In this document: positions 31,700 through 42,119 of the stretch, piece by piece
Layout: each line of letters starts with the position of its first letter
Numbering within the stretch: position 1 is the stretch's first letter
The notes under the pieces: model-generated
Told to the model about the DNA's origin: nothing
Databases searched by the model: none
What the model saw: the letters and a program-made list of their open reading frames with translations, nothing else
Position numbers and translations under genes: made by a program
NCBI GenBank assembly: GCA_015058275.1
Contig: SVCQ01000001.1
Coordinates: forward strand, 109,270 to 173,269
Origin: Clostridiales bacterium
GTDB lineage: Bacteria > Bacillota > Clostridia > Peptostreptococcales > Anaerovoracaceae
Direction of reading: 5' to 3'
DNA length: 64,000 bases

Positions 31700-32965
31700 T
31701 TAATTCGCATTCTTCTCTATCGTACAATAGAAAAATCCTACTTCGCCATTATATGGCAAAATGGTACGCATTTCAATGATTACAAGGGAACTGCCGTACT
31801 GGCTTAATATTTGTTTAACAACGTTTTCGTTCTCATTTTTGTTGAGTGTGCAGGTCGAATATTCCACCCTACCGCCGGGTCTTACATAGCGTATCGCATT
31901 GCCGAGTATCGCCTTTTGTACAGCGCTCAGCTCATCGTACTTCGAAGGATCAGTCGTGAGCCTTATCTCGGGTTTTGCGGCCATGACGCCGAGTCCCGAG
32001 CACGGCACATCCGCAAGGACCCTGTCATAGCGGCCTTCAAGTTCAGGATCAAACACAGTGCCGTCCATGACCCTGGTCTTGGTGATACTCACGCCGGTTC
32101 TCTTCATCGCAGCTTCTATGAGCTCAAGCCTGTGCGGATATACGTCGCAGGCAGTGATATGCCCCTTATTGTCCATGAGCTCTGCCATGTATCCTGTCTT
32201 GCCTCCCGGAGCTGCACACATGTCCAGGACAGTCTCTCCCGGCTTAGGGTCAAGCGCTCTTACCGCATTCATCGACGAGAGGCTCTGCACCGAATATAGT
32301 CCCTCTCTGTACAGATCTGAAGATACAGCCCCGCTTCCCTTTGCGAGTATGGCATCCTGTGACCCCTCCGCCGGAGAAGCATCTATGCCCTCTGCTGCAA
32401 GCTTTTGTATCAGTTCATCCCTGCCTGTCCTGAGTGTATTTGTGCGAAGATAAAGCCCCGCAGGCTCTCCCAGTGCTTCGGCTATGCTGCTGGCCTCGTC
32501 CCCGTATTGATCTGCAAGCAGGCCGAACACCTCCTTGCTGACAGAAAGTCTTACGTGAGCCGGTAATTTATCGTCGCTGAATTCATCCCTTCGCCTGAGA
32601 TATGACCTTAACATGCCGTTTACGAAGCGGTCGCTTCCCTTTGCGACCGACTTGGCAAGAGCCACCGCTTCGTTGACAGCCGCATGATCAGGCACGCTGT
32701 CAAGGGATCCGATGGCGTAAAGCCCCATGCGTATTACTATGAGAGGCCTGGTTTTGATGCTCTTTATACCCTTGTCCGCGAGGCTGTCTGCTATGTGATC
32801 CAGCCTGATGCTGTCCCTTATCACGCCTTTGGCAAACATACGAACGAAGCTCTCCCTGCAGCCTTTGTGGCGCGAGACAGCTTCGTTGACTGACATATTC
32901 GAAAATGCTCCGTCGGAATATACGCCCCTCAGGGCCTCAAACACCGCGAGCCAGTCTTTGTTCAT
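31700..32965 (-). CDS. rsmB: 16S rRNA (cytosine-967-C5)-methyltransferase
   Basis: VLDMCAAPGGKTGYMAELM, VLADVPCSGLGVMAAKPEIR, VEYSTCTLNKNEN. Confidence 0.94.
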   Translation of the reverse strand: MNKDWLAVFEALRGVYSDGAFSNMSVNEAVSRHKGCRESFVRMFAKGVIRDSIRLDHIADSLADKGIKSIKTRPLIVIRMGLYAIGSLDSVPDHAAVNEAVALAKSVAKGSDRFVNGMLRSYLRRRDEFSDDKLPAHVRLSVSKEVFGLLADQYGDEASSIAEALGEPAGLYLRTNTLRTGRDELIQKLAAEGIDASPAEGSQDAILAKGSGAVSSDLYREGLYSVQSLSSMNAVRALDPKPGETVLDMCAAPGGKTGYMAELMDNKGHITACDVYPHRLELIEAAMKRTGVSITKTRVMDGTVFDPELEGRYDRVLADVPCSGLGVMAAKPEIRLTTDPSKYDELSAVQKAILGNAIRYVRPGGRVEYSTCTLNKNENENVVKQILSQYGSSLVIIEMRTILPYNGEVGFFYCTIEKNAN

Positions 32966-32974
32966 CCGGACTCC

Positions 32975-33682
32975 TTAATTCCTCCTGCCGCCGGCAAGAA
33001 TAAGCACTCTGAGAAGGCTGGCCACGGCTGTAGCGAGTGCCGCTACATATGTCATGGCTGCAGCTCTGAGGACAGTCCTTGATCCGACGTAATCCTCTTC
33101 GTTGACAAGACCGAGCTCTCTGAGATTCATGAGAGCCCTGTTTGATGCGTTGAATTCAACAGGAAGCGTTACAAGGTGGAAGACTATTACCACCAGGAAG
33201 CAGAGGACTCCGATATCGAACATAAGGCTTCCGTAAGGCGACATCGAAGAAGCGATGAGGCCGAAGAAAATCAGCGGCCAGGATACCATCTGAGTAAGGT
33301 TGACCACAGGCACGATGCCGTTGCGGAATGCGAGCGGCGCGTAGTGCGTGGCATCCTGTATGGCGTGTCCGACCTCGTGGCATGCTATGCATACCGAAGC
33401 TACCGAAGTCGAGCCGTATACTTCCCTTGAGAGATTGAGGCTCTTTGTCCTCGGATCATAGAAATTGGTCAGGGAATTGCCTCCGTTGAGTACATTGATG
33501 GCAACACCGCTGAGTCCGTTGGCGTCCATCATCGCCCTCGCGGCCTGGGCGCCTGTAATGCCGCGGCTGCACGGGACCTGTGAGTAGGTCCTGTAAGCGC
33601 TGTTGATCCTGGACTGGCATATGAATGTGAAGATCATCGCCGGTATCAGGACAAACCAGGAATAATCGTAGTAGTAATACAT
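32975..33682 (-). CDS. Zinc metallopeptidase, YugP family
   Basis: SVACHEVGHAIQDATHYAPLAFRNGIVPVVNL; membrane protein upstream of fmt. Confidence 0.9.
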   Translation of the reverse strand: MYYYYDYSWFVLIPAMIFTFICQSRINSAYRTYSQVPCSRGITGAQAARAMMDANGLSGVAINVLNGGNSLTNFYDPRTKSLNLSREVYGSTSVASVCIACHEVGHAIQDATHYAPLAFRNGIVPVVNLTQMVSWPLIFFGLIASSMSPYGSLMFDIGVLCFLVVIVFHLVTLPVEFNASNRALMNLRELGLVNEEDYVGSRTVLRAAAMTYVAALATAVASLLRVLILAGGRRN

Positions 33683-33683
33683 T

Positions 33684-34622
33684 TTATACCTCCTCTGAGC
33701 CGAAGATGTCTCCTGCAGAGAGCTTGTGTCCTCTCATGAAATCTCCGGCGTTCATTCTCTTTTTGCCCTGAAGCTGCTGTTCGAGCACTCTGAGCATGCC
33801 TTCGCTGCAGTTGATCGTGTAGCTGGTCTTGTCAGTGCTGCTGACAGTACCCGGGGCTCCGTCAGGCTCACTGTCTACGACTTCAGCACTGTAGAACTTG
33901 ATCTGCTGTCCGTCTAGATAGCTGTAGCATGCCGGCCATTCGGCAAAGGCTCTTATCTTGCGCTCTATCATACAGGCAGGCTCGTTGAAGTCAGTGAATC
34001 CGTCGGACTTGCTGATCATACCTGCGTAGCTGGCCTTGCTCTCATCCTGGGCTTCGTATATCGCGGTCCCATCGGCTATGGAAGGGATCGTGCGTGCCAG
34101 AAGCTCAGCCCCGGCATCAGCGAGCACCTTTGAGACCTCGATGATATCCATGCCTTTGATATCGCAGCTGACCTTTGAGATCATGTCTCCGGTATCCAGG
34201 CTCTCGGCCATCTTCATGATGGTAACTCCGGACTCGTCCTTGCCCTGAAGTATGGCAGCCTGCATCGGGGATGCTCCCCTGAGCTCCGGAAGAAGCGAGC
34301 CGTGTACGTTGATGCATCCGAGCCTCGGTATATCGAGCACTGACCTTGGCAGTATCTGGCCGAAAGCCGCGACGACTATCATGTCGGGTGCGATCCCGGC
34401 AAGTCTATCTATCAGCTCAGGATCCTTTTTGATCCTGACAGGCTGCGCGGTCTCGATGCCGTGAACAAGAGCGAGCTGTTTGACCTCGGAGAGTATCATC
34501 TTATTGCGGTTGCCTCTCCTGTCCGGCTGTGTCACTACAAGCGGTATCTCATAGCCCTCATCTATTAGCTTTTGAAGTGAGCTCGCCGCGAATGCCGGCG
34601 TGCCCATGAATACTATCTTCAT
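33684..34622 (-). CDS. fmt: Methionyl-tRNA formyltransferase
   Basis: MKIVFMGTPAFAASSLQKL, VVVAAFGQILP, CINVHGSLLPELRGASPMQAAIL. Confidence 0.96.
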   Translation of the reverse strand: MKIVFMGTPAFAASSLQKLIDEGYEIPLVVTQPDRRGNRNKMILSEVKQLALVHGIETAQPVRIKKDPELIDRLAGIAPDMIVVAAFGQILPRSVLDIPRLGCINVHGSLLPELRGASPMQAAILQGKDESGVTIMKMAESLDTGDMISKVSCDIKGMDIIEVSKVLADAGAELLARTIPSIADGTAIYEAQDESKASYAGMISKSDGFTDFNEPACMIERKIRAFAEWPACYSYLDGQQIKFYSAEVVDSEPDGAPGTVSSTDKTSYTINCSEGMLRVLEQQLQGKKRMNAGDFMRGHKLSAGDIFGSEEV

Positions 34623-34630
34623 TATGTCTC

Positions 34631-35206
34631 TTATCCGTTCTTCCTGGCTTCCCAGATCTCATTTATATCACCAGGTTCATCATCTGAGTGGAGGTCCTTG
34701 AGCTCCTCGAGTCTCTCAGAATACTCCTCAACAGTCATCATGTCCTTGGCTATATCAGAGTAAAGCACACCCTCGAGGTGGTCGTACTCATGGCAGAATA
34801 CGGTAGCTTCGAAGCCTTCGAATTCGTATTCGTGCTCCTCGCCGTCGAGATCTGTAGCCTTTATCCTTATCTTTTGAGGCCTGTCCACAAGGCCCATGTA
34901 TCCCGGTACCGAAAGGCATCCCTCGGATGACTCCTGGCTGCCCTCCCTGTATGTGATCTCGGGATTGATCATGTAGTAGATCTTGTCCCTTGTCTCCTCA
35001 TCCTCGGCATCCACATGAGGCATGGCTATGAAGAATCTCTTCATGATGCCTATCTGAGGTGCGGCTATGCCGACTCCGTCGGCTTCCTTCATGGTGTCCA
35101 CCATGTCTGCGCACGCCTCTTTGATGCGCGGAGTGATCTCCTTTACCGGTTTGCATTTCCTGGCGAGTATCTCATCGCCCTTTACTGTGATATTCCTTAG
35201 TGCCAT
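34631..35206 (-). CDS. def: Peptide deformylase
   Basis: GVGIAAPQIG, EGCLSVPG, CHEYDHLEGVLY. Confidence 0.96.
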   Translation of the reverse strand: MALRNITVKGDEILARKCKPVKEITPRIKEACADMVDTMKEADGVGIAAPQIGIMKRFFIAMPHVDAEDEETRDKIYYMINPEITYREGSQESSEGCLSVPGYMGLVDRPQKIRIKATDLDGEEHEYEFEGFEATVFCHEYDHLEGVLYSDIAKDMMTVEEYSERLEELKDLHSDDEPGDINEIWEARKNG

Positions 35207-35225
35207 TACAACTTCCTCAAATTAC

Positions 35226-37211
35226 TTAGTATGGGTTTACGTCGATGTCGATGAATGCCGGAGCCTTCATCTCTATCATGCGGTCCCTGAATCTCATGTA
35301 TTCGCTTATGTATCCTGCACGGCTTCCCTGCGGAGCCTTGATCAGGAATACCGCCCTCGGCCTGCCGTCGGATCTTCGCTCTTCGAGACGCGCTTTGAGT
35401 ATCTCGGCGCCCTCGGGAGCCGATCTCAGCTCGAGCAGTCTCCTGCGGAAGGTCTCGGCATACGCCATTGCATCCTCTTCGCTGTCCGCACTTACCCCGA
35501 CTGAAATTATATCAGAGAAAGGCGGGTAATTCATAATGCTTCTGTGAAGCAGTTCGGATTCGTAGAATCCCTCGTAATCCCCGGACTCAGCCTCTCTGAT
35601 GACATCGCTGTCCGGATCGTATGTCTGTATAAGGACGCGGCTTGCTCCGCCCGTCCTGCCTGCACGGCCCGCCACCTGAGTGATCAGCTGGAAGGTGCGC
35701 TCAGACGACCTGTAGTCCGGTATGTTGAGGCTGATATCTGCATTAATGATACCGACAAGCCCGACATTCCGAAAGTCCAGTCCTTTGGCGAGTATCTGCG
35801 TGCCGACGAGTATGTCTGTCTTACCCTTCTGGAAGCCGGATATGACCCTCGATGCCGCAGATGCTGACGAAGCAGTATCTATATCGAATCTCGCTACTCC
35901 CGCATCCGGCCAGAGGCGTCTGACCTCCTCCTCGACTTTTTCGGTGCCGGCTCCTGCATATTTGATGAAGCGGCTGCCGCAGTCGGGACATGCCCCAGGC
36001 AGAGGGAATTTGCGCCCGCAGTAGTGGCATACGGCTGCGTTTGACGACTTGTGGTATGTAAGCGTTATATTGCAGTCCGGGCATGTCATCCTGAATCCGC
36101 AGTCAGGACATAATATCTGTGTAGAGAACCCCCTCCTGTTGAGGAAGAGTATGACCTGCTCTCCCGAAGCCAGGGTGCGGTCTATGCTGCCTGCAAGCTC
36201 TCTTGAGAGCACGCTCGTATTGCCCGATCTGATCTCCCGTCTCATGTCGACCGTCTCAAGGCGCGGCATCTCGCTGCCTCCTATGCGGTCCTTCATCTCT
36301 ATGAGCTCGTACAATCCGGTTTTGGCTCTGTAGTACGATACTACGCCCGGAGTAGCACTGCCGAGCACAAGAGCAGCTCCTGAATTCCTCGCCCTTTTGA
36401 ATGCAACGTCCACAGTCTCGTATTTGGGATTGTGATCGGACTTGTAAGTGCCCTCGTGCTCTTCGTCAATGATGATGACTCCGATATTATCAAGAGGGGC
36501 AAAGACGGAAGTCCTCGGTCCGACTACTATGCGGGCCTCGCCCCGTCTTATCCTGAGCCACTCGCCGAGGCGTTCCGATGTCCTGAGCCCGCTGTGGAGA
36601 GTAGCTACAGCATCCCTGCCGAACCTCGCAGCGAACCTCTCGGCCACCTGCATTGCAAGAGCGATCTCAGGCAGCAGCACTATGGCAGTCCTGCCTGTAT
36701 CGAGAGCCTTTTGGACAGCTCTCATATAGACTTCGGTCTTGCCGCTGTTGGTCACTCCCTTGATGAGGAATGCCTTGCCGCTCCTTTCCTCTACCGCTCT
36801 GCATATCCGCTCCGCGGCGTTCATCTGAGCGGAAGTGAGCTCATAATCAGGAGCGATGATATCATCACCGCCCCTGCTCCTGCGTTCGGGTTCTTTCTTG
36901 CCGCCTGCCGCAAACATTTTGAGACCGTCGATATACTTGGTCCCGTATCTGCGTCGCATCCACATGGCAGTCTCAACCATCTCAGCGCTGAGCGACCTGG
37001 CCGTGTCTACCGAGCTTATCTCCCTGACCTTTGATACATCGAACGACGGAGTTACGCCGGTGCTTACGCAGTAAGCGTCCACAGCCTTGTGGCGGCCGGC
37101 AAACGGCACCGTCAGCCTGGCTCCCACTTCTACATCGTCGGGAGCGCTGTAGGTGAAGAAAGTATCCGTATATGCGCTTTTATTGTCTATTACTACATCG
37201 ATATACTGCAT
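35226..37211 (-). CDS. priA: Primosomal protein N' (replication restart helicase)
   Basis: GVTNSGKTEVYMRAV, IIIDEEHEGTYKSDHNPKY, CPDCGFRMTCPDC zinc motifs, RAGRTG-type helicase motifs. Confidence 0.96.
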   Translation of the reverse strand: MQYIDVVIDNKSAYTDTFFTYSAPDDVEVGARLTVPFAGRHKAVDAYCVSTGVTPSFDVSKVREISSVDTARSLSAEMVETAMWMRRRYGTKYIDGLKMFAAGGKKEPERRSRGGDDIIAPDYELTSAQMNAAERICRAVEERSGKAFLIKGVTNSGKTEVYMRAVQKALDTGRTAIVLLPEIALAMQVAERFAARFGRDAVATLHSGLRTSERLGEWLRIRRGEARIVVGPRTSVFAPLDNIGVIIIDEEHEGTYKSDHNPKYETVDVAFKRARNSGAALVLGSATPGVVSYYRAKTGLYELIEMKDRIGGSEMPRLETVDMRREIRSGNTSVLSRELAGSIDRTLASGEQVILFLNRRGFSTQILCPDCGFRMTCPDCNITLTYHKSSNAAVCHYCGRKFPLPGACPDCGSRFIKYAGAGTEKVEEEVRRLWPDAGVARFDIDTASSASAASRVISGFQKGKTDILVGTQILAKGLDFRNVGLVGIINADISLNIPDYRSSERTFQLITQVAGRAGRTGGASRVLIQTYDPDSDVIREAESGDYEGFYESELLHRSIMNYPPFSDIISVGVSADSEEDAMAYAETFRRRLLELRSAPEGAEILKARLEERRSDGRPRAVFLIKAPQGSRAGYISEYMRFRDRMIEMKAPAFIDIDVNPY

Positions 37212-38222
37212 CTAGAGTAAGAATATATTGTGCTTTGCGCACTCTTCGTACATATCCTCAGGCCAGACGGATACCTGTACCTCGCCTATGTGGGCTTTTT
37301 TGAGGAAGAACATGCACAGACGGCTCTGTCCGATACCTCCGCCTATAGTGAGCGGCAGTCTGTTGTTGATGATGTCCTGATGGAATTTGAGTTCCTTTCT
37401 GTCGTTCTTGCCGTCGATATCGAGCTGTCTCACCATTGACTCAGCATCCACACGGATGCCCATCGAGGAGATCTCGAATGCGTCCTCAAGGACCGGGTTC
37501 CACAGTATGATATCTCCGTTGAGCTCCCAGTCATCGTAGTCCGGGGCTCTTCCGTCGTGAGGCTTGCCCGACCTGAGGGCTCCGCCTATCCTCTTGATGA
37601 ATATTGCGCCGTATTCCTCAGCAGCATAGCGCTCTCTCTCCTTAGGAGTGCTGTCCGGATACTGATCCTCGAGATCCTGAGAGTCGATGAATTTGATGTT
37701 CTTTGGCATTTCGATCGAAAGATCAGGATAAAGATCCCATACATACTCCTCGAGATCGAGCAGGCATCTGTAAATGATCCTTACAGTGTGAATGAGGAAT
37801 TCTTCGTTCCTCTGCTCGGCTGTGATGACCTTCTCCCAGTCCCACTGGTCCACATATATGGAGTGAAGGTTGTCGAGCTCCTCATCACGCCTGATCGCGT
37901 TCATGTCTGTGTACAGACCTCTGCCCGGCCTTACCATGTATCTGCCGAGAGCCATGCGCTTCCACTTGGCCAGAGACTGTACGACCTCCACCTGTCTCTC
38001 ATCCAGATCCTTGATGGTGAAGTCTACCCGTCTCTCATAACCGTTAAGATTATCGTTGAGTCCCGACTCCGGGAATACGAACAGAGGCGCACTGACTCTG
38101 CCGAGATTGAGATTGTAGGCCAGTTCCTTCTGGAAATGATCCTTGATCCTCTTGATGGCTCTCTGTGTCTCTGTCTGATCGAGAACCGGCTTGTAGTCTT
38201 TTGGGATAATCAACTTACTCAT
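37212..38222 (-). CDS. asnA: Aspartate--ammonia ligase
   Basis: MSKLIIPKDYKPVLDQTETQRAIKRIKDHFQKEL, RVDFTIKDLDER, GGGIGQSRLCMFFLKKAHIGEVQVSVWP; start corrected from 38426. Confidence 0.96.
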   Translation of the reverse strand: MSKLIIPKDYKPVLDQTETQRAIKRIKDHFQKELAYNLNLGRVSAPLFVFPESGLNDNLNGYERRVDFTIKDLDERQVEVVQSLAKWKRMALGRYMVRPGRGLYTDMNAIRRDEELDNLHSIYVDQWDWEKVITAEQRNEEFLIHTVRIIYRCLLDLEEYVWDLYPDLSIEMPKNIKFIDSQDLEDQYPDSTPKERERYAAEEYGAIFIKRIGGALRSGKPHDGRAPDYDDWELNGDIILWNPVLEDAFEISSMGIRVDAESMVRQLDIDGKNDRKELKFHQDIINNRLPLTIGGGIGQSRLCMFFLKKAHIGEVQVSVWPEDMYEECAKHNIFLL

Positions 38223-38259
38223 AACGTTCCTTCCTTTGTCCATCTTACCAATAACCTTT

Positions 38260-38925
38260 TTATTTGAGATCCTGCATGGCTGCTCTTGCGAATTCGCAGC
38301 CGCAGAAATTCTGCCTGTATAATCCGTACTCCTTAGACATCTCGACGCTTCGTCCGAAGCCGTTCTTCTTTTTGAAGTCGATATCAAGGAATCTGACACC
38401 GGCCTCAGCCTCAAGATCCATGCCAAGTGCCCTGATCTTGTCGTAGTTTTTGTGCGGGCTCACAGACATCGTTGTCGTGAAGTAATCAAAGTCCATCTCA
38501 GCCGCCATGCGTGCTGTCTCGGCAAGTCTCATCGCGAAGCATATGTCGCAGCGCCTGCCTCCCTCCGGCTCATCTGCAAGAGGAAGAGCCCTGTCGAGAT
38601 ATACCTCGGGCTCGTAGGCTCCCTCGAGATAGCCCACAGTGTAGAGATCTTTGTGTCTCTCGTTGAAGGCATTGATGAACTGAAGCAGCGTATCGCGCCT
38701 TAAGTAGTACTCTTCTCTGTCTGTAATGTTTGGATTATAATAATAAACGGTCAGAGCATAGTCATCTGCGAGCCTCTCGACACACGAGGTCGAGCAAGGG
38801 CCGCAGCATGCATGCAGGAGGAGACGCGGTCTGGAATTCATCAGTCCGAGCTGAGAAATATCCTCAGCCTCGATCATCATTTCTTCGCCCATCACAAACG
38901 GAGCATAAGCTGACGTCTTGTCCAT
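38260..38925 (-). CDS. queH: Epoxyqueuosine reductase QueH
   Basis: LLLHACCGPCSTSCVERL, YYNPNITDREEYYLRRD, GGRRCDICFAMRLAETA. Confidence 0.92.
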   Translation of the reverse strand: MDKTSAYAPFVMGEEMMIEAEDISQLGLMNSRPRLLLHACCGPCSTSCVERLADDYALTVYYYNPNITDREEYYLRRDTLLQFINAFNERHKDLYTVGYLEGAYEPEVYLDRALPLADEPEGGRRCDICFAMRLAETARMAAEMDFDYFTTTMSVSPHKNYDKIRALGMDLEAEAGVRFLDIDFKKKNGFGRSVEMSKEYGLYRQNFCGCEFARAAMQDLK

Positions 38926-38952
38926 GCGATCCTCCTTTCGAAAAAAATCTTT

Positions 38953-39906
38953 TTGATTATAACACATACGGAGGGCCTTTGGCATATGCAGGGCGGCGAA
39001 AGATACAATTCCATAAGCGACCATCTCAAAAAAGAGTTCGGACGCAAGACAGTCAAGCTCAGCATTGACGCCGGCTTCACCTGCCCAAACCGTGACGGAA
39101 CACTATCTTACGGGGGATGCGCATTCTGCTCCGAAGGAGGATCGGGCGAACTGGCCGCACACACCGGAGAGACCGCCGACATGCATGAGTCGATCAGCAT
39201 GCAGATAGACAGGCTTTCCGAAAAGTGGCCTGACGCGGTCTATCTCGCCTACTTCCAGGCGTTCACAAATACTTACGCACCTGTTGAAGTATTGAGATCA
39301 AGATATTATGCGGCTCTTGACGATCCACGTATAAGCGGCATTGTCATAGCCACAAGGCCTGACTGCATTCCGGATGATGTCCTCGATCTGCTGAGCGAGA
39401 TAAATCGCGATCATTATATGTGGGTCGAACTCGGCCTGCAGACCATACACAGGGCCACATCGGAAGCCATGAATATCGGCTATGATGTGAGCGCTTATGA
39501 CCGGGCTTTTGAGAGACTATCATCACGCGGCATACGCGTGGTGACCCATCTTATACTGGGCCTTCCGGGCGAGACAAAGGAGATGATGCTCGGATCCCTG
39601 AGACATGTATGCGCGCATCCTCCCTTTGGGATCAAGCTGCACCTCATGAACATAGTCAGGAATTCCGCTCTGTATAGCATGATGCCGGATTATGTGCCCT
39701 TTGAGACTATGGATGAGTATATAAGTCTTGTAACAGACTGCCTTGAGATCATACCGCCTGAAGTCACCATCCACAGGCTGACAGGAGATGTTCCCCGCAG
39801 ATATCTCGTCTCCCCTGAGTGGAGCTACCAGAAGCGCACGATATTAAACGGCATCAACCGCAGGCTCAAAGATCTGGACATTCGTCAGGGAGACAAATAC
39901 ATGTAA
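38953..39906 (+). CDS. TIGR01212-type radical SAM protein (YhcC-like)
   Basis: DAGFTCPNRDGTLSYGGCAFCSEGGSGE, WVELGLQTIHRATSEAMNIG, THLILGLPGE; start could be 38986. Confidence 0.92.
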   Translation: MIITHTEGLWHMQGGERYNSISDHLKKEFGRKTVKLSIDAGFTCPNRDGTLSYGGCAFCSEGGSGELAAHTGETADMHESISMQIDRLSEKWPDAVYLAYFQAFTNTYAPVEVLRSRYYAALDDPRISGIVIATRPDCIPDDVLDLLSEINRDHYMWVELGLQTIHRATSEAMNIGYDVSAYDRAFERLSSRGIRVVTHLILGLPGETKEMMLGSLRHVCAHPPFGIKLHLMNIVRNSALYSMMPDYVPFETMDEYISLVTDCLEIIPPEVTIHRLTGDVPRRYLVSPEWSYQKRTILNGINRRLKDLDIRQGDKYM

Positions 39907-39940
39907 AAACCGCTTCCCCTTGACCGGGAAGCGGTTTTTG
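39905..39940. terminator. Rho-independent terminator between convergent genes, usable from both sides
   Basis: AAAAACCGCTTCCCCTTGACCGGGAAGCGGTTTTT. Confidence 0.85.
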
Positions 39941-39955
39941 CAGATGTCAGTATCT

Positions 39956-41464
39956 CTACGGGAGCTTTGTCTTTGAAGGCATCCCTGTATAGATCGGTAT
40001 TTCGAATACCAGAGGCTGTGAGAGTATACCGTACTTCTGATACGAAGTCTTGGTATTGTAGCTTTCGTTGTACGGAGCGTGGATATTTGTCATGTACTGA
40101 TGTGTACCCATGCTTCCGCTGCCGTTTCTTGCGTTGAATCTCTGATAGTATATGGTGTGCTGGCCTTTGCTGATGTAGTACTTTGACAGCTCGGCTGCTC
40201 CTCCGCTGACAGCCGCCGCAGGTGTAGTCCATCCTGCCGCGTAAGCATACAGCAGACCCTGATACAGCGGGTTCGTGCCTCCGAAGGCTCCGATATTGAA
40301 CGGATTATATACCTTCTTGCCGAGTATGGTGCTGCCGTTTATGGCATCACTTCCTCCGCCTACCTCCTGTCTGGCTCTTGATGCCAGGAATACAGGGCTT
40401 ACATTGTTGGCCGCCCCTGCATCAACGAATATATTAGGTGTAAATCCGTATGTCGGAAGCTTTGTCGGCTGAAGTATGGTCGAAACCACCGATGCTGTAT
40501 GATATGCAGGCTTGTATGTCAGATCCTCGAACATCATCACCCTGTCTTCTGTAAGGAAGTTCCTCGGATCAAGATAGTAAGCCACCACTGTGCTGTTGGC
40601 ATTGTACCATCCCGGTTCTACCTGCTTGCTGCCCGATCTGTAACCCGAGCCGTAGCTGCTGTGTACCAGCGATACTCCGCTTCTTGTCTCCTTTGACAGT
40701 GCAGTCGACCAGCTGATATTCGTATGATATGCGATGAATCCCCAGTTGCGGTGAGCCTTGTGGAGTTCTCTCAGCTTCTTCTTGTATGAATCCGGGAATC
40801 CCTGCTGTGTCATATATACCTCGAAGTCAGCATCAGAGAGATTGCCTCCCGCGGCATTGCTCGGTCCGAGTATGGAGCCGGTCCTTACAGTCGGGCCTGT
40901 GCCTGCCTCAGGAGGGACATCCGCTGTCAGCTTGACCTTGTTTGAGCAGACATAATAGTAATTTGATCCCGCCTTTACTCTGTACCAGGTCCAGCTCGAT
41001 CCTCTTGTGGATCCCACCGGTTTTGCCTTCAGGCATACGGATATGTTGGCACCCTTTTTGAACTTGCCGACCTTCTTCATCTTTGTTCCGGCACCCTTCC
41101 TGTATGCTACAGAGGATTTGACATTTCCGTTGACTGTATCAAAGGCAATATTGTCGACCCTGTTGACCCTGACATAACCTTTCTTGCCGTTAGCGGTGAC
41201 ATGATACCATCTGTTCTTTGATCCGGTCCCCGTTTTGCTCTTGAAGACCTCTTTATGTATGGTGACATATGTGCCCGGGCTGAGCTTTGTGACCTTTTTG
41301 GAGCTGGTGCTTGCTGATTTACGAAGCACCACGCTTGCGTTGATCGTGCCTGAAGCCTCTGGAGCAGACACGGCAAAGCTTGCCGTCGCAGCCAGCATTA
41401 TGAATGCAGCCGCGACAAGCAGTATTATCACCGGATTGATCCTGATAGCTGTTTGTCTTTGCAT
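39956..41464 (-). CDS. Secreted SH3-domain N-acetylglucosaminidase (cell wall hydrolase)
   Basis: Signal anchor, two SH3-like repeats (VVLRKSASTSSKKVTKL, VAYRKGAGTKMKKVGKF), glucosaminidase-type region ASRARQEVGGGSDAINGS..YNPFNIGAFGGTNPLYQGLLYA. Confidence 0.88.
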   Translation of the reverse strand: MQRQTAIRINPVIILLVAAAFIMLAATASFAVSAPEASGTINASVVLRKSASTSSKKVTKLSPGTYVTIHKEVFKSKTGTGSKNRWYHVTANGKKGYVRVNRVDNIAFDTVNGNVKSSVAYRKGAGTKMKKVGKFKKGANISVCLKAKPVGSTRGSSWTWYRVKAGSNYYYVCSNKVKLTADVPPEAGTGPTVRTGSILGPSNAAGGNLSDADFEVYMTQQGFPDSYKKKLRELHKAHRNWGFIAYHTNISWSTALSKETRSGVSLVHSSYGSGYRSGSKQVEPGWYNANSTVVAYYLDPRNFLTEDRVMMFEDLTYKPAYHTASVVSTILQPTKLPTYGFTPNIFVDAGAANNVSPVFLASRARQEVGGGSDAINGSTILGKKVYNPFNIGAFGGTNPLYQGLLYAYAAGWTTPAAAVSGGAAELSKYYISKGQHTIYYQRFNARNGSGSMGTHQYMTNIHAPYNESYNTKTSYQKYGILSQPLVFEIPIYTGMPSKTKLP

Positions 41465-41594
41465 TGTTCTAATAATCCTTATCGGTAAATTAAATAATGC
41501 GGATTCAGCATTATTACTCTAGCTTCCTCCGCATTTTACATCCATATATTTTGTAGGTCTTTGAATATTACTAATTGTTTACATTAATAATCCT

Positions 41595-41798
41595 TTATCT
41601 GAAGCGATTCTCGTGGATGAATATCTCCTCTATCGGCATCTCCAGGAGATCGGCTATATCAAAGGCAAGCTCAAGAGACGGCGTACATCTGCCGTTCTCA
41701 ATGGAACTTATCGACTGTCTTGATACTCCGAGCTGATCGACAAGATATCCCTGTCCGATCTTCTTTTCTTTTCTGATCTCTCTGAGTCTGTTCTCCAT
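41595..41798 (-). CDS. Small XRE-family HTH transcriptional regulator
   Basis: MENRLREIRKEKKIGQGYLVDQLGVSRQSISSIENGRCTPSLELAFDIADLLEMPIEEIF; start corrected from 41873. Confidence 0.9.
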   Translation of the reverse strand: MENRLREIRKEKKIGQGYLVDQLGVSRQSISSIENGRCTPSLELAFDIADLLEMPIEEIFIHENRFR

Positions 41799-41921
41799 CG
41801 TTACCCCACCGGATCCGATATCCGTCACAGCTTTAACTTGAGTACATTTTAGCATCTGATGAAGTAATGTCAAGTCCGCTTTACGTTTATTTATATATCG
41901 TCAATTTACGCTCCTGAGTAT

Positions 41922-41950
41922 AAAAAAAGAGTCCTGAGCTGATCTCAGGA
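41922..41950 (-). terminator. Terminator of the tRNA array
   Basis: Minus strand TCCTGAGATCAGCTCAGGA followed by CTCTTTTTTT. Confidence 0.75.
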
Positions 41951-41956
41951 TCTCTG

Positions 41957-42032
41957 TGGTGCCCAGACCCGGAATTGAACCAGGGACACGTAGATTTTCA
42001 GTCTACTGCTCTACCAACTGAGCTATCTGGGC
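41957..42032 (-). tRNA. tRNA-Phe (GAA)
   Basis: GCCCAGATAGCTCAGTTGGTAGAGCAGTAGACTGAAAATCTACGTGTCCCTGGTTCAATTCCGGGTCTGGGCACCA. Confidence 0.95.
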
Positions 42033-42036
42033 TTAT

Positions 42037-42113
42037 TGGTCGGGGTGGCAGGATTTGAACCCGCGGCCCACTGGTCCCAAACCAGTTGCGCTACCAAACT
42101 GCGCTACACCCCG
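42037..42113 (-). tRNA. tRNA-Pro (TGG), copy 2
   Basis: CGGGGTGTAGCGCAGTTTGGTAGCGCAACTGGTTTGGGACCAGTGGGCCGCGGGTTCAAATCCTGCCACCCCGACCA. Confidence 0.95.
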
Positions 42114-42119
42114 ATTAAC

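Noticed and set aside
29999-31807. 602-aa plus-strand ORF
   Set aside because: Lies antisense to clear prkC and PP2C phosphatase genes; its sequence is a codon-usage shadow with no recognisable family.
29228-35206. prkC-stp-rsmB-fmt-def gene order
   Set aside because: Well-known conserved Firmicutes arrangement; nothing unusual seen.
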